The notes under the pieces: model-generated | The model's database searches: none | Seen by the model: the letters and a program-made list of their open reading frames with translations, nothing else | What the model was told of the DNA's origin: nothing | Translations under genes and position numbers: made by a program | In this document: in pieces, positions 18,505 through 28,466 of the stretch | Numbering within the stretch: position 1 is the first letter of the stretch | Layout of the letters: each line of letters opens with the position of its first letter | NCBI RefSeq assembly: GCF_003730115.1 | Contig: NZ_RJVP01000005.1 | Span: 62,001-126,000, forward strand | Direction: 5' to 3' | Length of the DNA: 64,000 bases | Source: Pseudomethylobacillus aquaticus | Lineage (GTDB): Bacteria > Pseudomonadota > Gammaproteobacteria > Burkholderiales > Methylophilaceae

Positions 18505-19910
18505 GCCCGGGATTTATCATTAAAAAAAGCACACTTCTGATCAGCCTGGCGCTGCTGGCCAGCTGCGCCATGGTGGGCCCTGATTACCAGCGTCCAGCCA
18601 GTGAGCTGCCTGCCAACTACACGGCGCCGCAGCAGGCCTCCGATGGTGCCGTGCTGTCACCTACCTGGTGGACGCTGTATCAGGACCCGCAATTGAACCA
18701 GTTGGTGGAACAGGCGCTGGCGCGTAACACCGATATCCGTATCGCCCTGGCGCGCGTTGAAGAGGCCGATGCGGCCATGCGTGAAGTCGGCGCTGCGCTG
18801 TTCCCGGCGGTGAATCTGACGGGCGGCGGTACCCGTTCGCGGGTCACCGAGGCGGGTGCGTTCCCGGTGTTCAGCAGTAATCCGCGTGAAAACTACGTGA
18901 TCAGTGCCGGCACCAGCTTTGAACTGGATTTCTGGGGCAAGCTGCGCCGTGGCAAGGAAGCTGCCAAGGCGCAAGCCCTGTCGACGCGTTATGCACGTGA
19001 CACCCTGCGCATCTCGCTGGCGAGCATGGTGGCCAGCAACTACCTGCAATTGCGCAGCCTGGATACGCAGATCAAGGTGTCACAAGACAGCTTGCGCAGC
19101 CGTGAAGACAGCCTGGGTCTGACGCAGCGCCGTCAGGATGGTGGCGTGGCGTCGGCGCTGGATGTGCATCAGGCGCAGGTGGCGGTTTCCAATCTGCGTG
19201 CGCAGATCGCCGAACAATCCCGTCTGCGCAGCACCATTCAGAACCAGTTGGCGGTACTGACCGGCATACTGGATCTGCAGCTGGCGGACGCAGATCTGGA
19301 CAGCTTGCCCGTGCCGCCCGTGCCACCTGCCGGTTTGCCTTCCAGTTTGCTGGAAGCGCGCCCGGATGTGCGCCAGGCCGAGCAGAATCTGGTGGCCGCC
19401 AATGCCAACATCGGCGTTGCCAAGGCGGCGCTGTATCCCAGCGTTTCCCTGACGGCCAGCTTCGGTGGCGAAAGCATTGAGCTGGGCGATGTGCTGAAAT
19501 CGGCAGCACGTGTCTGGAGCACCGGCTTGAGCTTCAGCTTGCCCATCTTCAATGCCGGCCGTCTGGATGCACGTGTCGATCAGGCCGCAGCACGTCAGAA
19601 ACAGATGCTGGTCACCTATGAGCAGGCGTTGAACAATGCCTTCCGTGAAGTCAACGATGCACTGGTCACCACCCGTCAGACGGGTGAACGAGAAGCGGCC
19701 TTGAAGATGAGTGCCGATGCGGCGGGCAAGGCTTTGCAGATCGCCGAACAGCGTTACAAAGCAGGTTATTCGGCTTATCTGGAAGTGCTGGATGCACAGC
19801 GTGTCCATAACGATGCCACCCTCGCGTATACGCAGGCACGTCAGACACGACTGGTAGCCACAGTCGAGTTGTTCAAGGCGCTGGGCGGAGGCTGGCAGCC
19901 GCAGCCGTGA
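18501..19910 (+). CDS. Outer-membrane efflux channel lipoprotein (OprM/NodT type)
   Basis: A 469-residue TolC-fold channel of the RND pump. The signal peptide ends in LLASC with lipid Cys at residue 22, then the family start MVGPDYQRP. Two outer-membrane efflux repeats follow (first ending near [22 protein letters not shown], second with the [22 protein letters not shown] helix), as in OprM. Coupled by overlap to the permease gene and probably last of the operon; gltX starts 34 nt later, with a TAGAAT just after this stop that may serve as its -10. Confidence 0.95.
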   Translation: MSPGFIIKKSTLLISLALLASCAMVGPDYQRPASELPANYTAPQQASDGAVLSPTWWTLYQDPQLNQLVEQALARNTDIRIALARVEEADAAMREVGAALFPAVNLTGGGTRSRVTEAGAFPVFSSNPRENYVISAGTSFELDFWGKLRRGKEAAKAQALSTRYARDTLRISLASMVASNYLQLRSLDTQIKVSQDSLRSREDSLGLTQRRQDGGVASALDVHQAQVAVSNLRAQIAEQSRLRSTIQNQLAVLTGILDLQLADADLDSLPVPPVPPAGLPSSLLEARPDVRQAEQNLVAANANIGVAKAALYPSVSLTASFGGESIELGDVLKSAARVWSTGLSFSLPIFNAGRLDARVDQAAARQKQMLVTYEQALNNAFREVNDALVTTRQTGEREAALKMSADAAGKALQIAEQRYKAGYSAYLEVLDAQRVHNDATLAYTQARQTRLVATVELFKALGGGWQPQP

Positions 19911-19944
19911 TAGAATCACGCTCCCTTTTGGTGCCGCCTACATA

Positions 19945-21342
19945 ATGACCGTACGTACTCGTTTCGCCCCTAGTCCCACTGGTTTCCTGCATATCGGTGG
20001 GGCTAGAACTGCGCTGTTCTCCTGGGCTTATGCCCGCAAACATGCCGGTCAGTTCATCCTGCGCATCGAGGATACCGATGTCGCGCGCTCCACGCCGGAG
20101 GCTGTGCAAGCCATCCTGGATGGCATGAACTGGCTGGGCTTGAGCTGGGATGAAGGCCCGTTCTACCAGATGCAGCGCATGGACCGTTACCGCGAGGTGA
20201 TAGGCCAGATGCTGACCGAGGGCAAAGCATATCGTTGCTACTGCAGCCGTGAAGAGCTGGATGCCTTGCGTGAGCAGCAGATGGCCAGCGGCCTGAAGCC
20301 GCGTTACGATGGGCGCTGGCGCCCGGAACCCGGCAAGTTGTTGCCGGAAGTGCCTGCAGGCGTAGAGCCGGTGATCCGTTTCCGTAATCCGCAAGCCGGG
20401 GTGGTGGAATGGAACGACCTGGTCAAAGGCAGCATCAGCATCGCCAACAGCGAGTTGGACGACCTCATCATTGCGCGTGCCGATGGCACGCCTACTTATA
20501 ATTTCTGTGTGGTGGTGGATGACTGGGACATGGGCATCACCCAGGTGATCCGTGGTGACGATCATGTCAACAACACGCCACGCCAGATCAACCTGCTACA
20601 GGCCTTGGGTGCGACCGTGCCGCAGTATGCGCATTTGTCCATGATCCTGGGTGACGATGGGCAGAAGCTGTCCAAGCGCCATGGCGCGGTCAGCGTGACC
20701 CAATACCATGACGATGGCTATCTGCCCGAAGCGGTGCTCAATTATCTGGCACGCCTGGGCTGGTCACACGGGGATGACGAGATCTTTGACATGGCGCAGT
20801 TCTGCCAGTGGTTCGATCTGGATCACATCACTCCCTCGGCGGCACAGTTCAACACCGAAAAGCTCAACTGGCTGAATGCACATTACATCAAACTGGCCGA
20901 TCTGGAGCGGCTGTCTGCCGATGTGGCACAGCGCTTGTCTGCACAAGGGGTGAGCGTCGCAGCAGAACCTGCACTGCCTGCGGTGCTGGCCTTGTACCGT
21001 GAGCGCGCCAATAAGCTCAATGAACTGGCGGCCAGCGTAGCATATTTTTACCGCATGCCACCGATCGATGAAGCGGCGTATGCCAAGCATGTCACTGCCG
21101 ATGTATTGCCCTTGCTGCAGTCTTTGAGTGATGCTCTGCAGCAGGCAGAGTGGACGGTGGAAGCCATCCATGCCGCGCTGGATCAGGTGGTGAAGGCCGC
21201 CGAAGTCAAATTCCCCAAACTGGCCATGCCGCTGCGCGTGCTGCTGACCGGCAGTGCGCAATCGCCCAGTATCGATGCGGTGATGTGCCTGCTGGGGCGC
21301 GAAACCACGCTGCAGCGCATGCACTTGCCACTGGCTGGCTGA
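19945..21342 (+). CDS. gltX: Glutamyl-tRNA synthetase
   Basis: A 465-residue class I synthetase that charges tRNA-Glu. The HIGH motif appears as [14 protein letters not shown] near residues 9-22 and KMSKS as KLSKRHG from residue 242; the C-terminal anticodon-binding helical domain is complete. [15 protein letters not shown] is the usual bacterial GluRS segment, here with the second motif Cys retained. A possible -10 (TAGAAT, 19911-19916) directly follows the upstream stop without a clear -35, so some read-through from the efflux operon is possible. Confidence 0.97.
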   Translation: MTVRTRFAPSPTGFLHIGGARTALFSWAYARKHAGQFILRIEDTDVARSTPEAVQAILDGMNWLGLSWDEGPFYQMQRMDRYREVIGQMLTEGKAYRCYCSREELDALREQQMASGLKPRYDGRWRPEPGKLLPEVPAGVEPVIRFRNPQAGVVEWNDLVKGSISIANSELDDLIIARADGTPTYNFCVVVDDWDMGITQVIRGDDHVNNTPRQINLLQALGATVPQYAHLSMILGDDGQKLSKRHGAVSVTQYHDDGYLPEAVLNYLARLGWSHGDDEIFDMAQFCQWFDLDHITPSAAQFNTEKLNWLNAHYIKLADLERLSADVAQRLSAQGVSVAAEPALPAVLALYRERANKLNELAASVAYFYRMPPIDEAAYAKHVTADVLPLLQSLSDALQQAEWTVEAIHAALDQVVKAAEVKFPKLAMPLRVLLTGSAQSPSIDAVMCLLGRETTLQRMHLPLAG

Positions 21343-21583
21343 GGTTGGCATCACGCTTGCTAGTGGATATACGAAGATATGCAGCGCACAACGCCTAGTC
21401 AGCACATGTGAGGCGGGCGATGTGCAGGACGGATTGAATTACAGAACGAATCAGGCCTGCTATAGTCACAAGCGAGTGTCTCAAGCAAGAATCAGCGATA
21501 AGTAATGCAATGAAATGTACGCGATGCCTGTAAACGGTTGAGCGAAAACCTTAATAACGATAACTCCAGAAGGAGCCTCCACC
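21343..21583. other. 241-nt region between gltX and hfq
   Basis: No gene seen. A weak promoter-like pair for hfq is TTACAG (21439-21444), 16 nt, TATAGT (21461-21466). A good AAGGAGCC ribosome-binding site lies just before the hfq ATG. Confidence 0.45.
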
Positions 21584-21817
21584 ATGAACGTCAAGGGGCA
21601 GATGTTACAAGACCCATTCCTGAATACCCTGCGCAAGGAACATGTGCCTGTTTCGATCTATCTGGTCAACGGCATCAAGTTGCAAGGCCAGGTCGATTCA
21701 TTTGACCAGTACGTGATCCTCCTCAAGAACACCGTCACCCAGATGGTGTACAAGCACGCTATCTCGACCATCGTGCCCGCCCGCAGCGTCTCTTTGCCGA
21801 ATGCGACTGAGCAATAA
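21584..21817 (+). CDS. hfq: Hfq, RNA chaperone
   Basis: A 77-residue Sm-like hexameric RNA chaperone that pairs small RNAs with mRNAs. It matches Hfq along its length: N-terminal [20 protein letters not shown] with Q and F residues of the proximal face, Sm1 motif [24 protein letters not shown], and Sm2 [12 protein letters not shown] with the conserved YKH. The C-terminal tail is very short (about ten residues), as in many Betaproteobacteria. It heads the hfq-hflX-hflK-hflC cluster. Confidence 0.98.
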   Translation: MNVKGQMLQDPFLNTLRKEHVPVSIYLVNGIKLQGQVDSFDQYVILLKNTVTQMVYKHAISTIVPARSVSLPNATEQ

Positions 21818-21871
21818 GCGCGTTCTATCCCGGTTGATGACCGGTTCCACTCATGTTTGATCGGTATCCTG

Positions 21872-23035
21872 ATGTTTGACCGCCCCAGTGGCGGTGAAGC
21901 CGCCGCACTGGTGAGTCTGGATTTTGGTGATGCGGACTATCAGGACAGTCTGCAGGAGCTGAAACAACTGGCGATCAGTGCCGGGCTCAGCATCAAGGTC
22001 ACGCTGGAAGGCAGACGCAGCAAACCGGATGCCAAATACTTCATCGGTAGCGGCAAGGCTGAAGAAGTGGCGGCTGCGATGCTGGACACAGGAGCCAAAC
22101 TGGCTGTGTTCAACCACGACCTCAGTCCTTCGCAACAGCGTAATCTGGAGCGTTTGCTGCAGTGCCGTGTCATCGACCGTACCGGTCTTATCCTGGATAT
22201 CTTCGCGCAGCGTGCACAAAGCCATGAAGGCAAGTTGCAGGTAGAGCTGGCGCAACTGGACCATATGTCCACGCGTCTGGTGCGCGGCTGGACCCACCTT
22301 GAGCGGCAGAAGGGCGGTATCGGTGTGCGCGGTGGTCCGGGTGAGACGCAGCTGGAGCTGGACAGGCGCATGCTGCGCATCCGCGTCAAGCAGTTGCGCG
22401 AGAAGCTCGCCAAGCTGTCCCAGCAGCGCGGCATGCAGCGTCGCGCGCGTCGGCGTTCACAAGTGATGTCAGTATCGCTGGTGGGGTACACCAATGCTGG
22501 CAAATCCACACTGTTCAACCGGCTTACCCAGTCTGGCGTGTATGCCGCCGATCAGCTGTTTGCCACGCTGGATACCACCTCGCGCAAGCTCTACATTCCG
22601 GACTGCGGGCCGGTGGTGTTGTCCGACACGGTCGGCTTTATCAAACATCTGCCACACGCGCTGGTCGAGGCATTCGCCGCGACGCTGGAAGAGACGGCAC
22701 AGGCCGATCTGCTGCTACATGTGGTGGATATCGCGGGTGGCAACCGGGATGCCCAGATGCAGCAGGTGAATCTGGTGCTGGAAGAGATCGGTGCCAGTGA
22801 AGTGCCCCAGGTGCTGGTCATGAACCAGATAGACCGGGCAGGCATGGCGCCGGAATTAGAGCGTGATGAATATGGTAGAATCTGCAAGATATTGATTTCT
22901 GCCAAAACCGGTGCCGGGCTGGAGCTGTTGCAGCAGGTGCTGGTGGAATACCAGCAAAGCATGATGCAGAAACTGTCGAGCGAACACGTGGTCGATCAAT
23001 GGCAGGACGGGGCAGTGAGCCCGGACGTCGCCTGA
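21872..23035 (+). CDS. hflX: HflX, ribosome-associated GTPase
   Basis: A 387-residue OBG-HflX superfamily GTPase that splits stalled or heat-damaged 70S ribosomes. The N-terminal HflX domain ends in the glycine-rich GIGVRGGPGETQLELDRR; the G domain starts with VGYTNAGKSTLF (G205), followed by LSDTVGFI (G3) and NQID (G4). I chose the ATG at 21872 (MFDRPSGGEAA), the family-typical start; an in-frame TTG at 21857 would add five residues, and neither has a strong ribosome-binding site. Placed after hfq as in most proteobacteria. Confidence 0.95.
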   Translation: MFDRPSGGEAAALVSLDFGDADYQDSLQELKQLAISAGLSIKVTLEGRRSKPDAKYFIGSGKAEEVAAAMLDTGAKLAVFNHDLSPSQQRNLERLLQCRVIDRTGLILDIFAQRAQSHEGKLQVELAQLDHMSTRLVRGWTHLERQKGGIGVRGGPGETQLELDRRMLRIRVKQLREKLAKLSQQRGMQRRARRRSQVMSVSLVGYTNAGKSTLFNRLTQSGVYAADQLFATLDTTSRKLYIPDCGPVVLSDTVGFIKHLPHALVEAFAATLEETAQADLLLHVVDIAGGNRDAQMQQVNLVLEEIGASEVPQVLVMNQIDRAGMAPELERDEYGRICKILISAKTGAGLELLQQVLVEYQQSMMQKLSSEHVVDQWQDGAVSPDVA

Positions 23036-23065
23036 TTCAATAAACTGAAGTTAATGGAGCTATAG

Positions 23066-24223
23066 ATGGCTAATGATCCCGGCTGGGGTAATCGCAACAA
23101 CAGCGGCCCACCCGATCTGGACGAAGTCATGCGTCAGTTCAGCCGCAAGCTGAACGGTATGTTCGGCAGATCTGGCGGTGGGCAGGATAACGGTCCGCAA
23201 ACGAATGCGTTCCCAGTATTGCCTTTGATCGGTTTGATCGCCCTGATCTGGATGGCCACCGGTTTCTATATCGTGGATCAAGGCTCGCGTGGCGTGGTGT
23301 TGCGCTTCGGTGAGCATGTCGAAACCACGCAACCCGGTCCGCGCTGGCATCTGCCCTACCCGGTGGAGAGCGTCAATGTGGTCAATATGGAACAGGTGCG
23401 CACCGTCGAGGTGGGCTATCGCTCCGAGAGTGGTACCGGGCGTAACCGTGAGCTGCGTGAATCGTTGATGCTGACCGATGACGAGAACATCATCGACTTG
23501 CAGTTCGCGGTGCAATACAACCTCAAGAGCGTGGAAGAGCTGTTGTTCAACAACCGCTCAACCGAAGACTCGGTACGTGGCATCGCCGAAACCGCGATCC
23601 GCGAGATCGTCGGCAAGAGCAAGATGGACTTCGTGCTGTACGAGGGCCGTGAAGCCGTGGCGACCGACGCGCGTCAACTGATGCAGCAGATCCTGGATCG
23701 CTACAAGACCGGCATCAACATCGTCAGCGTCACCATGCAGAATGCACAGCCGCCAGAGCAGGTGCAGGCCGCGTTCGATGACGCGGTGAAGGCCGGACAG
23801 GACCTGGAACGTCAGAAGAACGAAGGCCAGGCCTACGCCAATGACATTCTGCCCAAGGCGCGCGGTGCCGCTTCGCGTCTGCTGGAAGAAGCCTCAGGTT
23901 ACAAGCAGCGCGTCGAGAGCGAAGCGACAGGTAATGCCTCCCGTTTCGATCAGGTGCTGACCCAGTATCTGCGCGCACCGGAAGTCACGCGCCAGCGTCT
24001 GTATCTGGACGCACAGGAACAAGTGATGTCCAGCGTCAGTAAAGTGGTCGTGGATCAGAAGGGTGGCAACAGCCTGCTGTATCTGCCACTGGACAAGCTG
24101 ATCTCCGGTAGCAATAGCAACCCGGCCAGCCCGGCGACCGTCGCTCCAGCGACCGTGACGCCAGAGCAGGCGGCACAACGTTTACGTGATGGGTTCAGCA
24201 GCCGCGAGCGCGAATCGCGCTGA
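23066..24223 (+). CDS. hflK: HflK, SPFH-domain FtsH modulator
   Basis: A 385-residue inner-membrane SPFH (stomatin/prohibitin) protein that with HflC encloses the FtsH protease and modulates membrane-protein turnover. A Gly/Asn-rich N-terminus (NDPGWGNRNNSGPPDLDEV) precedes one transmembrane helix at about residues 50-68, then the SPFH domain and a long coiled-coil region (about 230-310). The C-terminus is rich in Pro/Ala/Thr. Separated by 30 nt from hflX and 42 nt from hflC. Confidence 0.96.
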   Translation: MANDPGWGNRNNSGPPDLDEVMRQFSRKLNGMFGRSGGGQDNGPQTNAFPVLPLIGLIALIWMATGFYIVDQGSRGVVLRFGEHVETTQPGPRWHLPYPVESVNVVNMEQVRTVEVGYRSESGTGRNRELRESLMLTDDENIIDLQFAVQYNLKSVEELLFNNRSTEDSVRGIAETAIREIVGKSKMDFVLYEGREAVATDARQLMQQILDRYKTGINIVSVTMQNAQPPEQVQAAFDDAVKAGQDLERQKNEGQAYANDILPKARGAASRLLEEASGYKQRVESEATGNASRFDQVLTQYLRAPEVTRQRLYLDAQEQVMSSVSKVVVDQKGGNSLLYLPLDKLISGSNSNPASPATVAPATVTPEQAAQRLRDGFSSRERESR

Positions 24224-24265
24224 TGCACGCTACTGTCTATCACTGCTATTGAAAGCGAACATCCT

Positions 24266-25141
24266 ATGAGAAATATTGCGACCCTGTTACTCGGCTTGCT
24301 GGCAGCATTGCTGCTGCTCAGCCTGTCCGCCTTCACGGTGGATCAGCGTGAATACGCGCTGGTGTTCCGTCTTGGTGAGATCGTGTCAGTCAAGAAGACG
24401 CCAGGCCTGTACTTCAAGATGCCATTGGTAGATAACGTACGCTATTTCGACAAGCGCATCCTGACCCTGAACTCTGCTGACCCGGACCGCTTCATCACCA
24501 GCGAGAAAAAGAACGTGTTGGTGGATTCCTTCGTCAAGTGGCGCATCATCGACCCGCTCAAATACTATGTTTCGGTTAAAGGTGACGAGCTGCAGGCAGA
24601 ACGTCGTCTGGCGCAGACCGTGAACGACGGCTTGCGTGCCGAGTTCGGTAAACGCACCATCAATGATGTGGTGTCTGGCGAGCGTAGCAAGATCATGGAG
24701 ATCCTGCGCGTGCGTGCCGACCGTGATTCGCGTCAGATCGGTATCGAAGTGCTGGATGTGCGCCTCAAGCGTGTCGACTTGCCACAAGAAGTCAGCGAGT
24801 CGGTGTACCAGCGTATGGAAGCCGAGCGCAAGCGCGTGGCCAATGAGCTGCGTTCACAAGGCGCGGGTGCGGCTGAAAAGATCCGTGCTGATGCAGACCG
24901 TCAACGTGAGGTGATCCTGGCTGAAGCGTTCCGCGAAGCGCAACGCGTCAAGGGTGAAGGCGATGCCAAGGCGTCCGAGATCTACGCCCGTGCCTACGGC
25001 AAGAACCCGGAGTTCTACGCGTTCTACCGGAGCATGGAAGCCTACCGTAACAGCTTCCGTGAAAAGACCGACGTCATGGTGCTGGAACCTAATTCGGAGT
25101 TCTTCAAGTACATGCGTGATCCTGGCGGTAGCAAAAAATAA
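24266..25141 (+). CDS. hflC: HflC, SPFH-domain FtsH modulator
   Basis: A 291-residue partner of HflK. An N-terminal membrane helix (about residues 4-22) is followed by the SPFH domain (FTVDQREYALVFRLGEIV onward) and a coiled-coil with many Arg, Glu and Ala (ERKRVANELRSQGAGAAEKIRADADRQ region). The C-terminal YRSMEAYRNSF segment is typical. The HflKC complex faces the periplasm and restrains FtsH. It is in the same operon as hflX-hflK. Confidence 0.97.
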   Translation: MRNIATLLLGLLAALLLLSLSAFTVDQREYALVFRLGEIVSVKKTPGLYFKMPLVDNVRYFDKRILTLNSADPDRFITSEKKNVLVDSFVKWRIIDPLKYYVSVKGDELQAERRLAQTVNDGLRAEFGKRTINDVVSGERSKIMEILRVRADRDSRQIGIEVLDVRLKRVDLPQEVSESVYQRMEAERKRVANELRSQGAGAAEKIRADADRQREVILAEAFREAQRVKGEGDAKASEIYARAYGKNPEFYAFYRSMEAYRNSFREKTDVMVLEPNSEFFKYMRDPGGSKK

Positions 25142-25162
25142 CCCGTCATCCGTGCTGACACG

Positions 25163-25348
25163 ATGATGACGACCTTGCTGATGGCGCTGGGCTTGATGCT
25201 GGTGCTGGAAGGCCTGATGCCGCTGTTGGCGCCACAAACGTGGCGCCAGACCTTTGAGCGCATGCTGACCATGAACAATGGTCAGCTGCGTTTCGTCGGC
25301 ATACTGTCCATCGTGTTCGGACTGTTGCTGCTTGCTGTGGCTAATTGA
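25163..25348 (+). CDS. DUF2065 small inner-membrane protein
   Basis: A 61-residue protein with two hydrophobic helices (about 3-22 and 40-60) around a short polar loop QTWRQTFERMLTMNNGQLR. It matches the DUF2065 family (E. coli YjeT), which habitually follows hflC. Function is unknown; a structural accessory of HflKC or FtsH is inferred from position only. Thirteen nt separate it from hisZ. Confidence 0.9.
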   Translation: MMTTLLMALGLMLVLEGLMPLLAPQTWRQTFERMLTMNNGQLRFVGILSIVFGLLLLAVAN

Positions 25349-25360
25349 ATTACTCCTACT

Positions 25361-26548
25361 ATGATGCGTAACTGGTTACTTCCCGAATACATAGAAGACG
25401 TGCTGCCCGCCGAGGCCGCACGCATCGAGCAACTGCGTCGTCGCTTGCTGGATCTGTTCCGTAGTCATGGCTATCAGCTGGTGATCCCGCCTTTGATGGA
25501 ATATGTGGAATCGCTGATGACCGGCACTGGTCACGATCTCGATCTGGCCACCTTCAAAGTCGTGGATCAGCTGACCGGACGCTTGATGGGCGTACGCGCC
25601 GACATCACCCCGCAAACAGCCCGTATTGATGCGCACATGCTGAACGCACAGGGCGTGACCCGCCTCTGCTACGCTGGCAGTGTGGCACGCACCCAGCCGG
25701 ATGGCTTGGCACAGACGCGCGAACCGCTGCAGGTGGGCGCTGAATTGTATGGGCATGCTGGCGTGGAAAGCGATATCGAGATCCAGCGCCTGTTGGTCAA
25801 GGCTTTGCAGGCGGCGGGCGTTCAGGATCTGCACATCGATTTCAGTCACGTTGGCATCTTTGGTAGCCTGATCGGCCAAGGCCGCGTTTCTGATGCGCTT
25901 GAGCAGCAGTTGTATGATGTGCTGCAAAGCAAGGATCAATCGGCGTTGCGTGCACTGGCTGTGGATCTGGATGCGGACACGCGCGAGGCTTTGTGCAGCC
26001 TGACCGAGCTGAATGGTGACATCAGCGTGCTGGATGCAGCGGCACGCCGTTTGCCTGCTACTGCAGAGATCAGCCAGGCTTTGCAGGACCTGCGTCAGAT
26101 CGGTGAGCAGATTGCTAGCCTGGGCGTGCAGGTGAGCTTTGATCTGGCAGAGTTGCGTGGTTACCATTACCACAGCGGCACCGTATTTGCCGCCTATGCG
26201 CAAGGCTATGCAGGCCCGCTGGCCTTGGGCGGGCGTTATGACGAAGTTGGTCTGGCATTCGGTCGTGCACGCCCAGCCACAGGCTTCAGTCTGGACATGC
26301 GTGGTCTGGTGACCGCACTGCCACCCGCTGTGCTGGCACGTGGCATCGTCGCGCCTCAGGGCAGTGATGCTGCTTTGCTGATGAAGATAGACCAGCTGCG
26401 CGCGGCCGGTGAGATCGTGATCCAGGAATTGCCTGGTCATGCGGAACACCGGGCTGAGCTAGATTGTGACCGCGAACTGGTGCTGGGCGAGCAAGGCTGG
26501 CAGGTGGTACAGATCGCAGCGGCTGGCAACGCAGCTGCGATCCTCTAA
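25361..26548 (+). CDS. hisZ: HisZ, ATP phosphoribosyltransferase regulatory subunit
   Basis: A 395-residue HisRS-like protein without aminoacylation activity, which forms a hetero-octamer with short-form HisG for the first step of histidine synthesis. It starts with [23 protein letters not shown], has a degenerate class II core ([14 protein letters not shown]) and lacks the HisRS anticodon domain. Compared with HisS in this window, motif 3 is altered ([11 protein letters not shown], then [11 protein letters not shown]). Its position between DUF2065 and purA is typical of Betaproteobacteria and implies a short-form hisG elsewhere. Confidence 0.95.
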   Translation: MMRNWLLPEYIEDVLPAEAARIEQLRRRLLDLFRSHGYQLVIPPLMEYVESLMTGTGHDLDLATFKVVDQLTGRLMGVRADITPQTARIDAHMLNAQGVTRLCYAGSVARTQPDGLAQTREPLQVGAELYGHAGVESDIEIQRLLVKALQAAGVQDLHIDFSHVGIFGSLIGQGRVSDALEQQLYDVLQSKDQSALRALAVDLDADTREALCSLTELNGDISVLDAAARRLPATAEISQALQDLRQIGEQIASLGVQVSFDLAELRGYHYHSGTVFAAYAQGYAGPLALGGRYDEVGLAFGRARPATGFSLDMRGLVTALPPAVLARGIVAPQGSDAALLMKIDQLRAAGEIVIQELPGHAEHRAELDCDRELVLGEQGWQVVQIAAAGNAAAIL

Positions 26549-26586
26549 TCAATACCAATCAATCAATACGAAATCCAGAGTCGATA

Positions 26587-27909
26587 ATGAGTAAAAATGT
26601 AGTGGTCATTGGCACCCAATGGGGCGATGAAGGCAAGGGCAAGATCGTGGACTGGCTCACCGATCACGCTCAGGGTGTGGTGCGTTTTCAGGGTGGTCAT
26701 AACGCGGGGCACACGCTGGTCATCGGCCAGGGCGATGACCAGCGTGAATACAAGCTGAACCTGGTGCCATCCGGCATCGTGCGCGAAGGCATACGCTGTT
26801 ACATCGGCAATGGCGTGGTGCTGGACGCGGGTCACCTGCTGGAAGAGATCGCTGGCCTGGAAAAAGAAGGCATCGAAGTGCGCAGCCGCCTCAAGGTCAG
26901 CCCTGGCTGTCCGCTGATCCTGGATTGCCACGTCAAGCTGGACAAAGCGCGTGAAGCAGCGCGTGGTATAGACAAGAAGATCGGTACCACGGGCAAGGGC
27001 ATAGGCCCGACCTATGAAGATAAAGTGGCACGCCGTGCACTGCGTGTTTACGACCTGTTCTTTCCGGAGCGGTTTGCCGAGAAGCTCAAGGAAGTGTTCG
27101 ATTATCACAACTTCGTGCTGGTCAATTATCTGAACGCGGAACCTGCCGATTACGAAGCACAGCTCAAACTGTCCATGCAGCAAGCTGAAGCGATACGCCC
27201 TATGGTGGCGGATATCTCCGCTGCCCTGTACGAAGCCAACAAGGCCGGCGACCGCCTGCTGTTCGAGGGGGCTCAGGGGACTTTGCTGGATGTGGATCAC
27301 GGCACCTATCCTTATGTGACCTCTTCCAACTGCGTATCCGGTCAGGCTTCGGCGGGCTCTGGTGTAGGGCCAGGCATGCTGCATTATGTGCTGGGCATCA
27401 CCAAAGCCTACACCACACGTGTGGGCGGCGGGCCGTTCCCGAGTGAACTGGATATCGAGACTGAAGATTGCCCGGGTTATCAGATGTCCACCAAAGGCCG
27501 CGAGATCGGCACCGTGACCAGGCGCAAGCGTCGTTGCGGCTGGTTCGATGCGGCAGCACTGCGTCGTTCTGCACGCATCAACGGGCTGACCGGCCTGTGC
27601 ATCACCAAACTGGATGTGCTGGACGGCATCGCCGAGCTGGATATCTGCACTGGCTACGAGCTGGACGGTCAGTTGGTCGACATGCTACCAGTGGGGGCGG
27701 ATGACGTGGCACGCTGCGTGCCCATCTATGAAACCATGCCTGGCTGGAGCGAAAGCACCTTTGGTATCAGCAAATGGGAAGAACTGCCAGCCAATGCACG
27801 TGCCTATCTGAGACGCCTGGAAGTGCTGTGCGAAGTGCCGGTACACATCGTTTCCACGGGGCCGGAGCGCGATGAGACCATCGTGCTGCATCACCCTTTC
27901 GCGGATTGA
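26587..27909 (+). CDS. purA: Adenylosuccinate synthetase
   Basis: A 440-residue GTP-dependent enzyme of AMP synthesis (IMP plus Asp to adenylosuccinate). The [12 protein letters not shown]-loop is at about residues 8-18, the catalytic HNAGHT loop lies near 38-43, and the C-terminal GP(E)RDETI guanine-contact segment is at the end. Only five nt separate its stop from the next gene start, so the cofactor genes downstream are likely co-transcribed with it. Confidence 0.97.
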   Translation: MSKNVVVIGTQWGDEGKGKIVDWLTDHAQGVVRFQGGHNAGHTLVIGQGDDQREYKLNLVPSGIVREGIRCYIGNGVVLDAGHLLEEIAGLEKEGIEVRSRLKVSPGCPLILDCHVKLDKAREAARGIDKKIGTTGKGIGPTYEDKVARRALRVYDLFFPERFAEKLKEVFDYHNFVLVNYLNAEPADYEAQLKLSMQQAEAIRPMVADISAALYEANKAGDRLLFEGAQGTLLDVDHGTYPYVTSSNCVSGQASAGSGVGPGMLHYVLGITKAYTTRVGGGPFPSELDIETEDCPGYQMSTKGREIGTVTRRKRRCGWFDAAALRRSARINGLTGLCITKLDVLDGIAELDICTGYELDGQLVDMLPVGADDVARCVPIYETMPGWSESTFGISKWEELPANARAYLRRLEVLCEVPVHIVSTGPERDETIVLHHPFAD

Positions 27910-27914
27910 GTCAA

Positions 27915-28466
27915 ATGACGTCGGCCCCGGTGCCACAGCGACTTGCCTGGGCCATCACCGGTTCCGGCCATTATTTGCGTGAGTCGCTCGATCTGATCGC
28001 CACACTGCCCGATCTGGACTTGTTCCTGAGTCGGGCAGCAGCGGAGATCCTGCAGCAATATGGTTACCAGCATCAGGCTGGCCGCGTGTTCCAGGACAAG
28101 ACCGCCAGCAGTGTGCCAGTGGAATTGTTCTACCAGGGCCGCTATCACACCCTGGTGATCGCGCCAGCCACTTCCAATACGGTTGCCAAGATGGTGGCCG
28201 GCATCTCCGACAATCTGGTCACCAACCTCTATGCGCAAGCTGGCAAGACACGCGTGCCCAGCATCGTGTTTGCCTGTGACACGGCGCCTGAGCTGGAGTC
28301 GGAAGCGCCGCGCAACAACATGGTCAAGGTCTATCCGCGCCGTATCGACCTGGATAACATGCAAAAACTGCACACTTTCGAAGAGACCACCGTGGCGGCC
28401 GACATGCAGCAATTGCAGGCGGCCATCCAGGCGCGACTGGCATGTCTGAACAACTCCTGTTCCTGA
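27915..28466 (+). CDS. dmrB: DmrB-like flavoprotein, probable dihydromethanopterin reductase
   Basis: A 183-residue flavoprotein of the HFCD (homo-oligomeric flavin-containing Cys-decarboxylase fold) superfamily. The N-terminal LAWAITGSGHYLRES segment and the VIAPATSNTVAKMVAGISDNLVTN segment form the flavin site. Archaeal-type relatives in Betaproteobacteria (DmrB of Burkholderia) reduce dihydromethanopterin to tetrahydromethanopterin, the C1 carrier used in formaldehyde oxidation. I chose ATG 27915 over the TTG at 27906, which overlaps the purA stop. It overlaps the next gene by 25 nt. The exact substrate is inferred from family and neighbours. Confidence 0.82.
   Translation: MTSAPVPQRLAWAITGSGHYLRESLDLIATLPDLDLFLSRAAAEILQQYGYQHQAGRVFQDKTASSVPVELFYQGRYHTLVIAPATSNTVAKMVAGISDNLVTNLYAQAGKTRVPSIVFACDTAPELESEAPRNNMVKVYPRRIDLDNMQKLHTFEETTVAADMQQLQAAIQARLACLNNSCS

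Noticed and set aside
25376-26449. 357-codon minus-strand frame opposite hisZ
   Set aside because: Antisense shadow; Gln/His-rich translation with no domain and no upstream signals.
27906-27914. TTG start for the DmrB-like gene
   Set aside because: It overlaps the purA stop and adds only three residues; the ATG at 27915 is sufficient.
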